64,000 bases of DNA, from NCBI RefSeq assembly GCF_008710145.1, contig NZ_VYKL01000037.1, positions 1 through 64,000 on the forward strand. The letters run 5' to 3'. Made by a program: the position numbers and the translations under genes. This DNA comes from Niallia endozanthoxylica (GTDB lineage: Bacteria > Bacillota > Bacilli > Bacillales > Cytobacillaceae). Position 1 is the first letter of the stretch. Every line of letters starts with the position of its first letter. The notes under the pieces were generated by a model. It did not search any database. It was not told where the DNA came from and saw nothing but the letters and a program-made list of their open reading frames with translations. Of the stretch, positions 16,674-25,828 are shown piece after piece.

Positions 16674-17346
16674 AGAAAAAAAAGTTATTAATTACAAAAG
16701 TTGTTTTGATGTGATTGGACCGGTTATGATAGGGCCCTCGAGTTCGCATACTGCAGGTGCCTTAGCTATTGGAGCAGTTGCCAATAAGTTATTTCAAGGT
16801 CTTCCGAAAAAAGTAGTGGTGAAGTATTATGAATCATTTGCTGAAACTCATAAAGGACATGGAACGGACTTTGCCATTATTGCTGGTGTATTAGGATTTG
16901 CTACTGATGATAGTAGAGTTCCTATTGCTATTAAAATAGCAGAATCTAAAGGAATTGATATTACCTTCATTGAAGAAGCAGGTGACAGTCCTGTTGGTCA
17001 TCCGAATACTGCAGATATTTATCTGGAGGATGAAAGTAGATGTGTTAGAGCACTGGGGATTTCAGTCGGTGGCGGTTTAATTGAAGTTAAACATACAGAG
17101 ATTGATGGATTTAGCTTAAATCTTCAAGGGCCATTGCCGGTTCTTATAGCAATCTCCGAAAGAGATGATCTTGAATTTGTCTTACGTAGGGTCTTTAAAC
17201 AATATAATGTGGAAATTACCAATTTTAATAGTTTGGAAAAGGACGGTAAATATCTCTATGCGTTTGATCTAGATAATCAATTGCCTAGTGATGTTCAGAA
17301 GGAATTGAGGGCTTTTAGCGGTACAGCTAATATCATTATTCTTTAA
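16648..17346 (+). CDS. sdaAB: L-serine dehydratase, beta subunit
   Basis: Beta chain of the iron-sulfur L-serine ammonia-lyase that converts serine to pyruvate and ammonia. It contains CFDVIGPVMIGPSSSHTAGA, FAETHKGHGTD and a C-terminal ACT-like domain (PLPVLIAISERDD). I chose the ATG at 16648 (232 residues), 7 bp after GGGAGGA; a longer frame from 16618 has no ribosome binding site. sdaAA follows after about 20 bp, then a serine transporter, forming a serine-use operon. Confidence 0.93.
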   Translation: MNMNVVPIKEKKVINYKSCFDVIGPVMIGPSSSHTAGALAIGAVANKLFQGLPKKVVVKYYESFAETHKGHGTDFAIIAGVLGFATDDSRVPIAIKIAESKGIDITFIEEAGDSPVGHPNTADIYLEDESRCVRALGISVGGGLIEVKHTEIDGFSLNLQGPLPVLIAISERDDLEFVLRRVFKQYNVEITNFNSLEKDGKYLYAFDLDNQLPSDVQKELRAFSGTANIIIL

Positions 17347-17368
17347 TGAGATAGGGGTGTTAAATTTT

Positions 17369-18262
17369 ATGTACATGAGCATAAAGGAAATTATAGATGC
17401 GGCTAATCAAAGGCAAAAGCCAATTTATGAATTAGCCATTGAACAGGAAATGGAACAAACGAAAGCTTCTTATGAAGAAATTTGGAGCAAGATGGAAAAG
17501 AATTTAGTGACTATGGAAAATTCTATAAATAAAAGTATTGAAGGCGATGGGGTATTTTCTCCAACTGGTTTAACCGGAGGAGACGCTGTAAAAATAAAAA
17601 AATATCGAGAAAGCGGAAAAACCCTTTCTGGAGATATGATGATGTTCGGGGTCCAAAGTGCTATCGGTGTTAATGAGGTAAATGCTTCGTTAGGGGTTAT
17701 ATGTGCAACTCCAACAGCAGGCGCGAGTGGAACGATCCCAGGAGTACTATTTACTATTAGTGATACGTTAAAGCTAAGTCATGAAGATAAAGTCCATTTT
17801 CTATTCACTTCGGCATTATTTGGAATGATTGTTGCAAATAACGCTTGTATTGCCGGAGCGTTCGGAGGATGTCAAGCTGAAGTAGGCAGTGCATCGGCAA
17901 TGGCAGCTGCAGCAGCAGTGGAAGCTGCCGGAGGAACACCACAGCAATCTTCTGAGGCTTTCTCAACTGCATTACAAAATTTACTCGGTTTAGTTTGTGA
18001 TCCGGTTGCTGGTTTGGTAGAAATTCCTTGTGTAAAGAGAAACGCGATTGGCGCGGCAAATGCTTTAGTAGCAGCGGACCTTGCATTAGCTGGCGTAACC
18101 AATATTATTAATGCTGACGAAGTGGTTGAAGCCATGTATAGAGTTGGAAGACAGATGCCTCGCGAATTAAGAGAGACAGGTTTAGGTGGAGTGGCAGCCA
18201 CACCTACAGGTATTGCTATTAAAAGTAAAATTTTCGGAGAGAAAGTACTGCAGCCACAGTAA
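17369..18262 (+). CDS. sdaAA: L-serine dehydratase, alpha subunit
   Basis: Catalytic alpha chain of L-serine ammonia-lyase. The three cysteines expected to hold the [4Fe-4S] cluster are visible in GGCQAEVGSA and LVCDPVAGLVEIPC, with the conserved SPTGLTGGDA near residue 65. I chose the ATG at 17369, 9 bp after AGGGGTG; GTG 17357 and ATG 17375 are alternatives. Length is 297 residues. Partner of the preceding sdaAB. Confidence 0.93.
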   Translation: MYMSIKEIIDAANQRQKPIYELAIEQEMEQTKASYEEIWSKMEKNLVTMENSINKSIEGDGVFSPTGLTGGDAVKIKKYRESGKTLSGDMMMFGVQSAIGVNEVNASLGVICATPTAGASGTIPGVLFTISDTLKLSHEDKVHFLFTSALFGMIVANNACIAGAFGGCQAEVGSASAMAAAAAVEAAGGTPQQSSEAFSTALQNLLGLVCDPVAGLVEIPCVKRNAIGAANALVAADLALAGVTNIINADEVVEAMYRVGRQMPRELRETGLGGVAATPTGIAIKSKIFGEKVLQPQ

Positions 18263-18416
18263 TAATTAACTTTTATTATACATTTAAAATGTTTTGAAAA
18301 CGCCAACAACTGATCCTATTGGCGACTAGTGAAAGCAATTCAATTTTCAAGAATGGTTTTTATTCCTATGTTATAAAAAAGAGGCATAAGAGCAGGAAAC
18401 AAGGAGGAATTATTAG

Positions 18417-19733
18417 ATGAATGGGAATACTGCTAGAAAACTAGAATATTATGAAGATCCTTCGTTAAAAAAAGAAAACTATCCAGACCCTAAAAAGTGG
18501 CATAAACAAGACACCACTTGGGCACTGAGCCTTTTTGGAACAGCGATTGGAGCTGGAGTACTCTTCTTACCTATTAATGCAGGTTCAGGAGGTTTATTAT
18601 CATTATTGTTAATTACCGTACTTGCATTTCCTGTCATGTACTACTCGCATCGAGCACTTGCGAAAATGATATACGCTTCTAATTCTGCTGAAGAGGGAAT
18701 TACAGGTACGATAAGAGAGTATTTCGGAAATAAGGCAAGTATTGTTTTTAACATCGTATATTTCGTTTCCATTTATACTATCGTGCTGATGTATTCAGTG
18801 GCTCTTACAAATACTGCTAGTAGTTTCATGGTAAACCAATTGCATATGAGTGAGCCTCCAAGAGCTATTTTATCGCTTGTATTAGTACTCGGTCTTATCG
18901 CTATATTGAATTTTGGTCAGGATATCACTGTAAAAGTAATGAGTATGCTAGTATATCCTTTTATCATTTCATTGCTTTTTATCGCCATTTCATTGATTCC
19001 AAAGTGGAATACGTCAATGCTTAGTTTTTCAAGTGTTTCTAGTGCTTCAACAGGAACAGGAATTTTTACAACAATCTTGATGGTACTGCCAATTATCGTA
19101 TTTTCGTTCAATCATTCTCCTATTATTTCGTCATTTGTTATGAAACAGAGAGCAACCTATGGAATAGAGGCTGTTGACGCCAAAAGTGCTCAAATACAGA
19201 AAGTTTGTTATATCATGACATTCGGTGTTGTTATGTTCTTTGTTTGGAGCAGTGTATTAAGTTTGACTCCAAATGATCTTGTTATGGCAAAAGAACAGAA
19301 CTTATCTATCTTATCCTATCTTGCTAATGAACTTAATTCACCTCTAGTAACTATTGCAGCTCCTATCATTGCTTTTGTGGCTATCACAAAATCTTTCCTT
19401 GGTCACTATGTTGGAGCATATGAGGTAATGCGTGACATGATCATTAAGTCTGGTAAAGCTCGTGGTAAAGATATCAAAGAAAAAACAATTAAAACATCAA
19501 TCCTTGTGTTTGTTGTATTAACATGCTGGTATGTTGCTTATGCAAATCCAAGTATTCTTGGACTTATTGATTCTCTAAGCGGTCCGCTAGTTGCTGCTAT
19601 CTTATGTGTGTTACCAATGTATGCAATCCGTAAAGTTCCTGTACTATCTAAGTACAGAGGAAAACTTAGCAATGTGTTTGTTATTGTTGTGGGTGTACTT
19701 ACAATTTTAGCAAGTCTGAACTCATTATTTTAA
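18417..19733 (+). CDS. Serine/threonine transporter, SdaC-like (HAAAP family)
   Basis: Eleven-helix amino-acid:proton symporter of the hydroxy/aromatic amino acid permease family. The first helix has the conserved FGTAIGAGVLFLPINAGSGG, and FNHSPIISSFV and SFLGHYVGAYE follow as in SdaC-type serine permeases. Length is 438 residues. AAGGAGGAAT precedes the ATG. Position right after sdaAB-sdaAA supports serine import feeding the dehydratase. Confidence 0.9.
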   Translation: MNGNTARKLEYYEDPSLKKENYPDPKKWHKQDTTWALSLFGTAIGAGVLFLPINAGSGGLLSLLLITVLAFPVMYYSHRALAKMIYASNSAEEGITGTIREYFGNKASIVFNIVYFVSIYTIVLMYSVALTNTASSFMVNQLHMSEPPRAILSLVLVLGLIAILNFGQDITVKVMSMLVYPFIISLLFIAISLIPKWNTSMLSFSSVSSASTGTGIFTTILMVLPIIVFSFNHSPIISSFVMKQRATYGIEAVDAKSAQIQKVCYIMTFGVVMFFVWSSVLSLTPNDLVMAKEQNLSILSYLANELNSPLVTIAAPIIAFVAITKSFLGHYVGAYEVMRDMIIKSGKARGKDIKEKTIKTSILVFVVLTCWYVAYANPSILGLIDSLSGPLVAAILCVLPMYAIRKVPVLSKYRGKLSNVFVIVVGVLTILASLNSLF

Positions 19734-19845
19734 TTAAATCATTCACTTCTATATCTGTTGGGCTTGATCAGATGGCTTGTTATTGTCACCTGAAAAAGCT
19801 CTTTTTTCTTTATTGGCTATGTTAACGAATCATGTTAATCAGTCG

Positions 19846-19899
19846 GATTTTTGACTCATCCGTGAGAAATGCCCATTTCTCACGGATGAGTCAAAAATC
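19846..19899. repeat. 26-bp perfect hairpin repeat element, single-arm form
   Basis: Left arm 19846-19871 and right arm 19874-19899 are perfectly complementary across 26 bp with a 2-nt CC loop. The outer half, TTTGACTCATC/GATGAGTCAAA, matches the closing stem of the larger element at 29216-29368. It stands alone in the 19734-20219 gap, which shows no other feature. Confidence 0.85.
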
Positions 19900-20219
19900 A
19901 ACAATGCAAATAACTAAAGCTTATTTATTAACCGATTCATACGTGATATCAGTTATGAGATAAAAAGGGGATTTAGGTAAGGTTGTTTATCGAGCTATTA
20001 AAAATACTCATCTTAGTCAATGCTAAGAAAAATGGCAGTATTTATAGTGGAGTATTTTGAATAAAATGAAACAAATAAAGGGTTGTCCAATAAGTCGAAT
20101 GTTTGGCTGTTTGATTCCTTCTTACTGTCGGGAAGTATGGTTTATAAAAGTTCTTGATTTTTATCTGCGGTTGAATCATTTTTTTGCAACAGCTTCTATT
20201 AGCTTAAAGGGGTGACAAC

Positions 20220-21782
20220 ATGTCTTTTACACATTTACAGGAAATAATTGAAACGGCAGAGCGTGAGAATATAACTATTGCAGAATTAATGATAAAAACA
20301 GAAGAGATACAGAAAGGTTTATCGAGAGAGACGATTATTGAAAAAATGTCCGAACAATTTACAGTCATGGAGGAGGCTGTTCGCAAAGGAACTCAGAGTC
20401 CAGTCATGTCTCGTACAGGTTTAACGGGGGGAGATGGGCATCGGCTTTATGAGTATGCTAAAACGGCGAACTCTTTTGTCCATTCTACAACCTTACAGGT
20501 CGCAGCCAACGGACTTGCAGTATCAGAGGTTAATGCGGCGATGGGGAGAGTTGTAGCAACACCAACGGCCGGTTCAGCTGGGATTTTGCCAGCTGTACTT
20601 GTTCATGCTCTAGACAGCGGTAGATTTACTCGTGACCAGATCGTCCAGTCGAATTTTACTGCTGCTGCACTTGGCTTAGTGATTGCCAATAAAGCCTCGC
20701 TATTAGGCGGTGAAGCGGGATGCCAGGCTGGAATTGGATCAGCCACTGCGATGGCTGCAGGTACATTGGTGGAACTTGCTGGCGGAACACCGAAGCAAGT
20801 GGGACATGCGGTTGGGATTGCGTTGAAAAGTTCAATGGGATTGGTTTGTGATCCTGTTGCCGGGCTCGTAGAAATCCCATGCATTTATCGTAACGGTTTA
20901 CATGCCGTTACTGCTCTAGCTGCGGCAGATATGGCGTTAGCTGGGGTGATTAGCTTAATTCCTCCGGATGAAGTCATACAAGTCATGCATGAGGTTGGAC
21001 AGCAAATGCCCGCATCGTTAAGAGAAACGGGAATGGGAGGTTTGGCGGGAACTCCAGCAGGGAAACAAATAAGAGAAAAGATTTTAGGTGGGAAATCTGA
21101 TGCCAATGGTCCGGTAAAACACCAAAGTGCTTATGATATCATTGGTCCTGTAATGGTGGGTCCTTCGAGCTCTCATACAGCCGGAGCTGTTCGGATTGGT
21201 AATATTGCTTGCCAGCTTTTAAACGAAAAACCTCTATTTGCAAAGTTTACTCTGATGGGTTCTTTTGCTGAAACTTACCAGGGACACGGCACAGATTTAG
21301 CTCTCTTAGCAGGTGTTCTTGGGTTAACAATAATGGATGATGCTATTCTGAATGCGAAAGAATTAGCCGAAGAAAATGGATTAAAGTATGAATTTACAAA
21401 ACGAGTTCTTGGAAGCTACCAGCCGAACACTGTTTTGATTGAATTAGCCGGAGAGTTGCATAAGGTGAAGGTATTAGCCAGTTCTTTAGGCGGAGGTAAA
21501 GTGGAAGTCCAGGAATTTGATGGTTATCCGTTAAAGTTTAGTGGTGAACGGCCAACGCTAATAATTCGCCATTCCGATCGAAAAGGAGTCATTGCAGATC
21601 TATCATGGATTATTCAGGAAAAGGGGTGTAACATTGCCCGTATGGGGAATGAACGTTCAAAAATCAATGGTCCTGCGATTACGATTTGCGAAGTGGATGA
21701 TACTGTAGATGAGAGTCTTTTAGCAATGCTAAAAAGGGAGATTCCGATTATAGATGAGATTCTTCTCGTTCAAATTGTGTAG
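20220..21782 (+). CDS. L-serine dehydratase, fused alpha-beta chain
   Basis: Single-chain iron-sulfur L-serine ammonia-lyase of 520 residues. Residues 1-290 are the alpha domain with cluster cysteines Cys168, Cys210 and Cys221. A short linker (about 291-303) leads to the beta domain (YDIIGPVMVGPSSSHTAGAV, FAETYQGHGTD), which ends in an ACT domain (about 447-520, RPTLIIRHSDRKGVIADLSW). The order is the reverse of the E. coli-type single chain, which is beta then alpha. AAAGGGGTGACA precedes the ATG. It duplicates the activity of the split enzyme 2 kb upstream. Confidence 0.92.
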   Translation: MSFTHLQEIIETAERENITIAELMIKTEEIQKGLSRETIIEKMSEQFTVMEEAVRKGTQSPVMSRTGLTGGDGHRLYEYAKTANSFVHSTTLQVAANGLAVSEVNAAMGRVVATPTAGSAGILPAVLVHALDSGRFTRDQIVQSNFTAAALGLVIANKASLLGGEAGCQAGIGSATAMAAGTLVELAGGTPKQVGHAVGIALKSSMGLVCDPVAGLVEIPCIYRNGLHAVTALAAADMALAGVISLIPPDEVIQVMHEVGQQMPASLRETGMGGLAGTPAGKQIREKILGGKSDANGPVKHQSAYDIIGPVMVGPSSSHTAGAVRIGNIACQLLNEKPLFAKFTLMGSFAETYQGHGTDLALLAGVLGLTIMDDAILNAKELAEENGLKYEFTKRVLGSYQPNTVLIELAGELHKVKVLASSLGGGKVEVQEFDGYPLKFSGERPTLIIRHSDRKGVIADLSWIIQEKGCNIARMGNERSKINGPAITICEVDDTVDESLLAMLKREIPIIDEILLVQIV

Positions 21783-21796
21783 GGGAATACAATGGG

Positions 21797-21847
21797 AAAA
21801 GAGACTGCCGAAAAATCAGTGACAGCTGACTTTTCGGAGTCTCTTTT
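21797..21847 (+). terminator. Terminator after fused serine dehydratase
   Basis: A long stem pairs AAAAGAGACT and CGAAAAATCAG on the left with CTGACTTTTCG and AGTCTCTTTT on the right, ending in T residues. Confidence 0.9.
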
Positions 21848-21950
21848 ATGTTTTTGGCAGGCCTAGTAAGCCGTTAAATGCTAGCTGACTTAATAGATTC
21901 CATTCTTTTCTTCTTGTTCGTCCATTGGATTGAGCTGGTCCACCACTTGA

Positions 21951-24545
21951 TTATTCTTTCACCTTTAATAGACGTAAGGCATTTAAGATGACAATGATGG
22001 CAGCTCCTGTATCACTTAATACGGCTAGCCATAGTGTAAGCCATCCTGGGAAAATGAGAACTAATGCAACAAATTTAACGATCAATGAGAACCAAATATT
22101 TTGTTTGATGATTGATAATGCTTTCCTGCTTAATTTAATCGTGTGCGGCAGCTTTTCAAGGTTATCAGCCATCAAAACAATATCAGCGGTTTCCATTGCT
22201 GTATCCGTTCCTGCTCCACCCATAGCAATTCCTAAATCAGCCGTTGCAAGTGCAGGAGCATCATTTATGCCATCTCCGACCATTGCTACTTTATGACCTT
22301 CGAGTTGTAATTTCTTAATGGCCTCTACCTTATCTTCGGGCAATAGTTCTGCAAAATAACGATTAACATTAGCTTCTTTTGAAATCATCTTTGCTGTGCC
22401 TTCGTTATCACCAGTTAGCATGACAACTTGATGAACTCCGACTTGTTTCAATCCGCTTAATGCCTTAATAGTAGTCGTACGGATTGAATCAGCAACTGAG
22501 ATGATACCTATAATATCTTGTTGTGTACCAATAATAACGACAGTATTTCCTTTGCTCTGTAATTCTTGAATTTCTGTTATTACAGTACCTAGGGGGATAT
22601 TCATTTCTTCAAAAAGTCTTGCATTACCAGCATAATAGATAACTCCATCAATTGTTGCTTGAACACCTTTGCCTACAATGTTTTTAAATAACGCACCATT
22701 TTTTGCTTTAATACCTTTGACATGAGCATATTCCACAATTGTTTTTGCAATTGGGTGGGTTGAATATTCTTCAAGTGTTAAAGCGATGGATAATAATTCG
22801 TCTTCTAATGTATTAAATCCTTTGATTTGAGATACCTTTGGTTTTCCTTCAGTCAATGTTCCTGTTTTATCAAAAGCAATTGCACTTATAGCACCTGCTT
22901 TTTCTAAAAATGTACCTCCTTTTATCAATACACCATTCTTTGCCGCATTTCCGATGGCAGAAACAATAGCTACAGGTGTAGAAATAACTAAGGCACATGG
23001 ACAAGCGACAACTAATAGTTCAAGCCCCTTATAGAACCATTCATCCCATGTACCAACGTTAAGGAGAGGGGGTAGAACCATTACAGCTAATGCTAAGATA
23101 AAGACAATAGGTGTATAAATACTTGCAAACTTATCAACGAATGCCTGCGTCGGTGCTTTCTGTTCTTGTGCTTCTTCTACCAAGTGAATGATTTTAGCTA
23201 TTGTCGTATCTTCAACTAACTTGATGACTTTTATTTCAAGTGATCCGCTTTCGTTAATTGTACCTGCATAGACAGTGTCTCCGACTTCTTTATCAACAGG
23301 AATCGATTCTCCTGTTATTGGTGCTTGATTGACACTTGATACACCTTCAATAATTTCACCATCTAATGGGATTTTATCTCCAGGTTTTACGATTAATATT
23401 TCACCAATTGAAACTTCCTCTACTGGCTTTTTGACCAATTGAGCTCCTATTTTTATCCATGCCTCTGATGGTGCTAAATCCATCAAATTACGTATTGAAT
23501 TTCTTGTTTTCTCAATTGACATATTTTGAAGGGTCGTTCCTAAAGCAAACAACCAGACTACCGTTGCCCCTTCTAACCATTCACCTATTAAGGCAGCTCC
23601 GATCGCTGCTACTGACATAAGAACATTCATATCTAATGATCGGCTTTTAATAGAATAGTAGGCGCTTTTTACTGGTTTATACCCACTTATGACCATTGCA
23701 ACTGCATACATTAAAGTGGTCATTAAAGAAGAGATTCCAGCATAAGAGCCAATAAAACCAAGTGCAATTAAAATACCCGAAAAGATAATGGACCCATATC
23801 CTTCTTTGTTTTTCGGTGTCTCGGCTAGCTTGTTCTTTGTTAGTAAAGAAGCCTTGTAACCAATTTTAGATACTTCTGAAACGATTTCTTCCACACTGTT
23901 TTCATGTTCAACCTTCATTTTTCCAGTTGAAAAGTGAACACTTACACTTTTAACTGCTGGAAGAGTATTTAAATGATTTTCAATACTTTTAGCACAGCTC
24001 CCACAGTCCATTCCTTCCACACTGTACGTTCTCACGTTTTTATTTTGTTTAAGGGGTTCAATTGTATAGCCCAATTTTTGAACTTCACTTTCTATCTGGT
24101 CAAAAGAAGCGCTATCTTTACCGACTAATTGTAGTTTTGCGGTGTTGTAATTTATCTTTACCTCCTGAATGTCCTTTAATTTACTTAATCCTTTTTCGAT
24201 GGTTAAGGCACAAGAAGGGCAATCCATTCCGTAAATGCGAAATTCAGCTTGTTCACCTATAGTTGAAAGTTTATTTACTGTTTGAGGCACTTCAAGTTTA
24301 CTTGAACAGCAGCCTGCTTTTTCTTGAGCGTCTTCATTTTCTTTACTGCAACAAGATGCAATAGCCATTTTTTCTTCAGATAATTTAGATGAAGATGAAT
24401 GATTACAGCAGCTCTCTATTTGAATGACATGTATGTCTTCTTTTTCAATTTGGCTGCTGCAACAAGTATCGGTTAATACAGTGTTAGTGTTTTCTTTTGC
24501 TATAAGTGGTTCCTTTTCTTTTGAACCACAGCATTTGTCCGCCAT
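21951..24545 (-). CDS. cadA: CadA-type heavy-metal P-type ATPase
   Basis: Membrane pump exporting Cd(II)/Zn(II)/Pb(II)-type cations. The cytosolic N-terminus has five Cys-Cys pairs in the first 80 residues, then two heavy-metal-associated domains (GMDCPSCALTIE and GMDCGSCAKSIE). The core has the ion-site CPC motif (VACPCALVISTP), phosphorylation motif DKTGTLTEGKP and hinge MVGDGINDAPAL. I chose the ATG at 24545 (864 residues): AGGAG is 9 bp upstream, while TTG 24554 abuts it. It lies 12 bp after its ArsR-type regulator gene, in one operon. Confidence 0.93.
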   Translation of the reverse strand: MADKCCGSKEKEPLIAKENTNTVLTDTCCSSQIEKEDIHVIQIESCCNHSSSSKLSEEKMAIASCCSKENEDAQEKAGCCSSKLEVPQTVNKLSTIGEQAEFRIYGMDCPSCALTIEKGLSKLKDIQEVKINYNTAKLQLVGKDSASFDQIESEVQKLGYTIEPLKQNKNVRTYSVEGMDCGSCAKSIENHLNTLPAVKSVSVHFSTGKMKVEHENSVEEIVSEVSKIGYKASLLTKNKLAETPKNKEGYGSIIFSGILIALGFIGSYAGISSLMTTLMYAVAMVISGYKPVKSAYYSIKSRSLDMNVLMSVAAIGAALIGEWLEGATVVWLFALGTTLQNMSIEKTRNSIRNLMDLAPSEAWIKIGAQLVKKPVEEVSIGEILIVKPGDKIPLDGEIIEGVSSVNQAPITGESIPVDKEVGDTVYAGTINESGSLEIKVIKLVEDTTIAKIIHLVEEAQEQKAPTQAFVDKFASIYTPIVFILALAVMVLPPLLNVGTWDEWFYKGLELLVVACPCALVISTPVAIVSAIGNAAKNGVLIKGGTFLEKAGAISAIAFDKTGTLTEGKPKVSQIKGFNTLEDELLSIALTLEEYSTHPIAKTIVEYAHVKGIKAKNGALFKNIVGKGVQATIDGVIYYAGNARLFEEMNIPLGTVITEIQELQSKGNTVVIIGTQQDIIGIISVADSIRTTTIKALSGLKQVGVHQVVMLTGDNEGTAKMISKEANVNRYFAELLPEDKVEAIKKLQLEGHKVAMVGDGINDAPALATADLGIAMGGAGTDTAMETADIVLMADNLEKLPHTIKLSRKALSIIKQNIWFSLIVKFVALVLIFPGWLTLWLAVLSDTGAAIIVILNALRLLKVKE

Positions 24546-24557
24546 TCCAACCAACTC

Positions 24558-24878
24558 CTAATCTATGTGACGTTCGCAACATGCCACATCATTTTGAACA
24601 TCCTCAAGAACGACATCAAACATGGTCAATAGATCCCGTATATGCTGATTTCGCAAGCTATAATAACAGTATTTTCCTTCATTTCTCCCTACGATAATTC
24701 CGCATCCTTTTAAACAAGCAAGGTGTTGAGAAATATTTGATTGATTGCCGTTAATCTCTTCTACAATCTGTGAAACAGTTTTTTCCTGGTCTTTTATACT
24801 TTCAAGAATCTGAATCCTAGTTTTATTAGAAAATCCATGAATTAATTTTACTTTCATGTCAATATTGCTGTTTTTCAA
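24558..24878 (-). CDS. ArsR/SmtB-family metal-sensing repressor (CadC-like)
   Basis: Winged-helix repressor of 106 residues expected to release DNA on binding metal. The recognition helix region is GNQSNISQHLACLKGCGIIV. Cys in HLACLKGC and the C-terminal VACCERH could bind metal. The TTG at 24878 is chosen because AGGAGGG sits 7 bp upstream; an upstream in-frame ATG (24896) would place that site inside the gene. It precedes the ATPase in the same operon and probably binds the two palindromes in its own promoter. Confidence 0.9.
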   Translation of the reverse strand: MKNSNIDMKVKLIHGFSNKTRIQILESIKDQEKTVSQIVEEINGNQSNISQHLACLKGCGIIVGRNEGKYCYYSLRNQHIRDLLTMFDVVLEDVQNDVACCERHID

Positions 24879-24893
24879 ATATAACCCTCCTAA

Positions 24894-24957
24894 CATATTA
24901 GACAGAGCTAATGTGTTTTGTTGCTATCATATTAGCAATCTCTAATATGTGTGTCAA
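24894..24957 (-). promoter_or_regulatory. Metal-regulated promoter with tandem operators
   Basis: On the minus strand TTGACA (24957-24952) and TAATAT (24934-24929) have an ideal 17-bp spacer. A palindrome CATATTAG-N6-CTAATATG (24928-24949) fills the spacer and -10. A second copy CATATTAG-N6-CTAATGTG (24894-24915) lies 34 bp downstream. Both fit an ArsR-type dimer site. Confidence 0.85.
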
Positions 24958-25100
24958 ACTTATGTAATGAAATTTCCGACTTTCCCAAATGTAATTTAGT
25001 TTGTCTAATCTAGAAAAAGTTTGATGTTAGAATTTATCAGTGAAATGACTACGGAGGAGATGTTTTCATCAGTAAAAAGGTATTAGCTATATTTCTCTAA

Positions 25101-25147
25101 GTTAAGAATATTATTACTGTTTCTTACACAGTAATAATATTCTTAAC
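25101..25147. repeat. 19-bp perfect inverted repeat
   Basis: GTTAAGAATATTATTACTG pairs exactly with its complement at 25129-25147 around a 9-nt loop. It lies between a tiny truncated frame (about 25060-25100, after a GGAGGAG site) and a terminator. Confidence 0.75.
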
Positions 25148-25189
25148 CGAAGGCCAACTGAGGTGAAATCAGTTGCACTTCGGTTTTTT
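25147..25189 (+). terminator. Rightward terminator without an intact gene before it
   Basis: CCGAAG and CCAACTG pair with CAGTTG and CTTCGG, followed by TTTTTT. No intact rightward gene precedes it, so it may be left over from a lost gene. Confidence 0.75.
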
Positions 25190-25259
25190 GCTCATGTGCT
25201 TTATAAAGATCAACGTTAACAAAACCTTTTATATAAAAACTACGATAGGACCACATGCT

Positions 25260-25727
25260 CTAGTTGAGAGCAACTACCTTTTGCATGGCACGTCTTTCGC
25301 AGGAGCGGACGGTCGTTAAGTGCATCTTTTCCATTTCAGCTATTTCTCTATTTGACAGACCGTAGTAGAAGCGCTGAAGGACCCACTTTTCTTCACGTTC
25401 TGTCAGGTGGTGGAAGTAGCTTAAGAGCATTTCTTTTTCGAGGAGCCTTGTGTCACAGTTTAATAGATTCCAATACTCTTCATCTGGATAGAAAGAGTGA
25501 TCGTCGTGCCTTTTCTCATTTTTGAGCGCAGTGAGGATTCTCCCTTTAATAAAGCTATAGGCATATGTGGAAAACTTCCCTTTTTGTTCATCAAAGTTTT
25601 TGCTTGCATCCCAGAGAGCAATCAGGCCAATTTGATAAAAATCATCCTGATTTTTGTAAATATGCAGTGAATGAATAATGGAGTGAATCATGTTCGAATA
25701 CTCAGCGGCTAGTTGTTCAAAGTCCAT
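25260..25727 (-). CDS. Small sigma-70-family RNA polymerase sigma factor
   Basis: A 155-residue sigma factor with region 2 (about 25-85, DDFYQIGLIALWDASKNFD and FSTYAYSFIKGRILTAL) and a region 4 helix-turn-helix (about 108-150, LTEREEKWVLQRFYYGLSNR and TTVRSCERRAMQKV). Size and motifs recall ComX/SigH-like alternative sigma factors. No anti-sigma gene is adjacent. I chose the ATG at 25727 because AAAGGTG lies about 8 bp upstream; the longer frame to 25847 runs into 21-bp repeats. The regulon is unknown. Confidence 0.8.
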   Translation of the reverse strand: MDFEQLAAEYSNMIHSIIHSLHIYKNQDDFYQIGLIALWDASKNFDEQKGKFSTYAYSFIKGRILTALKNEKRHDDHSFYPDEEYWNLLNCDTRLLEKEMLLSYFHHLTEREEKWVLQRFYYGLSNREIAEMEKMHLTTVRSCERRAMQKVVALN

Positions 25728-25828
25728 GCTTGGACACCTTTCGGAACGTGCACCATTCCTTGTATTCCCGGGTACCACTAAAATACCGTGAAATAGAAAA
25801 GAGTTCGAATCTCCAAAAATGCGAATTT

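Noticed and set aside
20603..21106. Leftward frames opposite the fused serine dehydratase
   Set aside because: Shadow frames of a conserved enzyme; no start signals.
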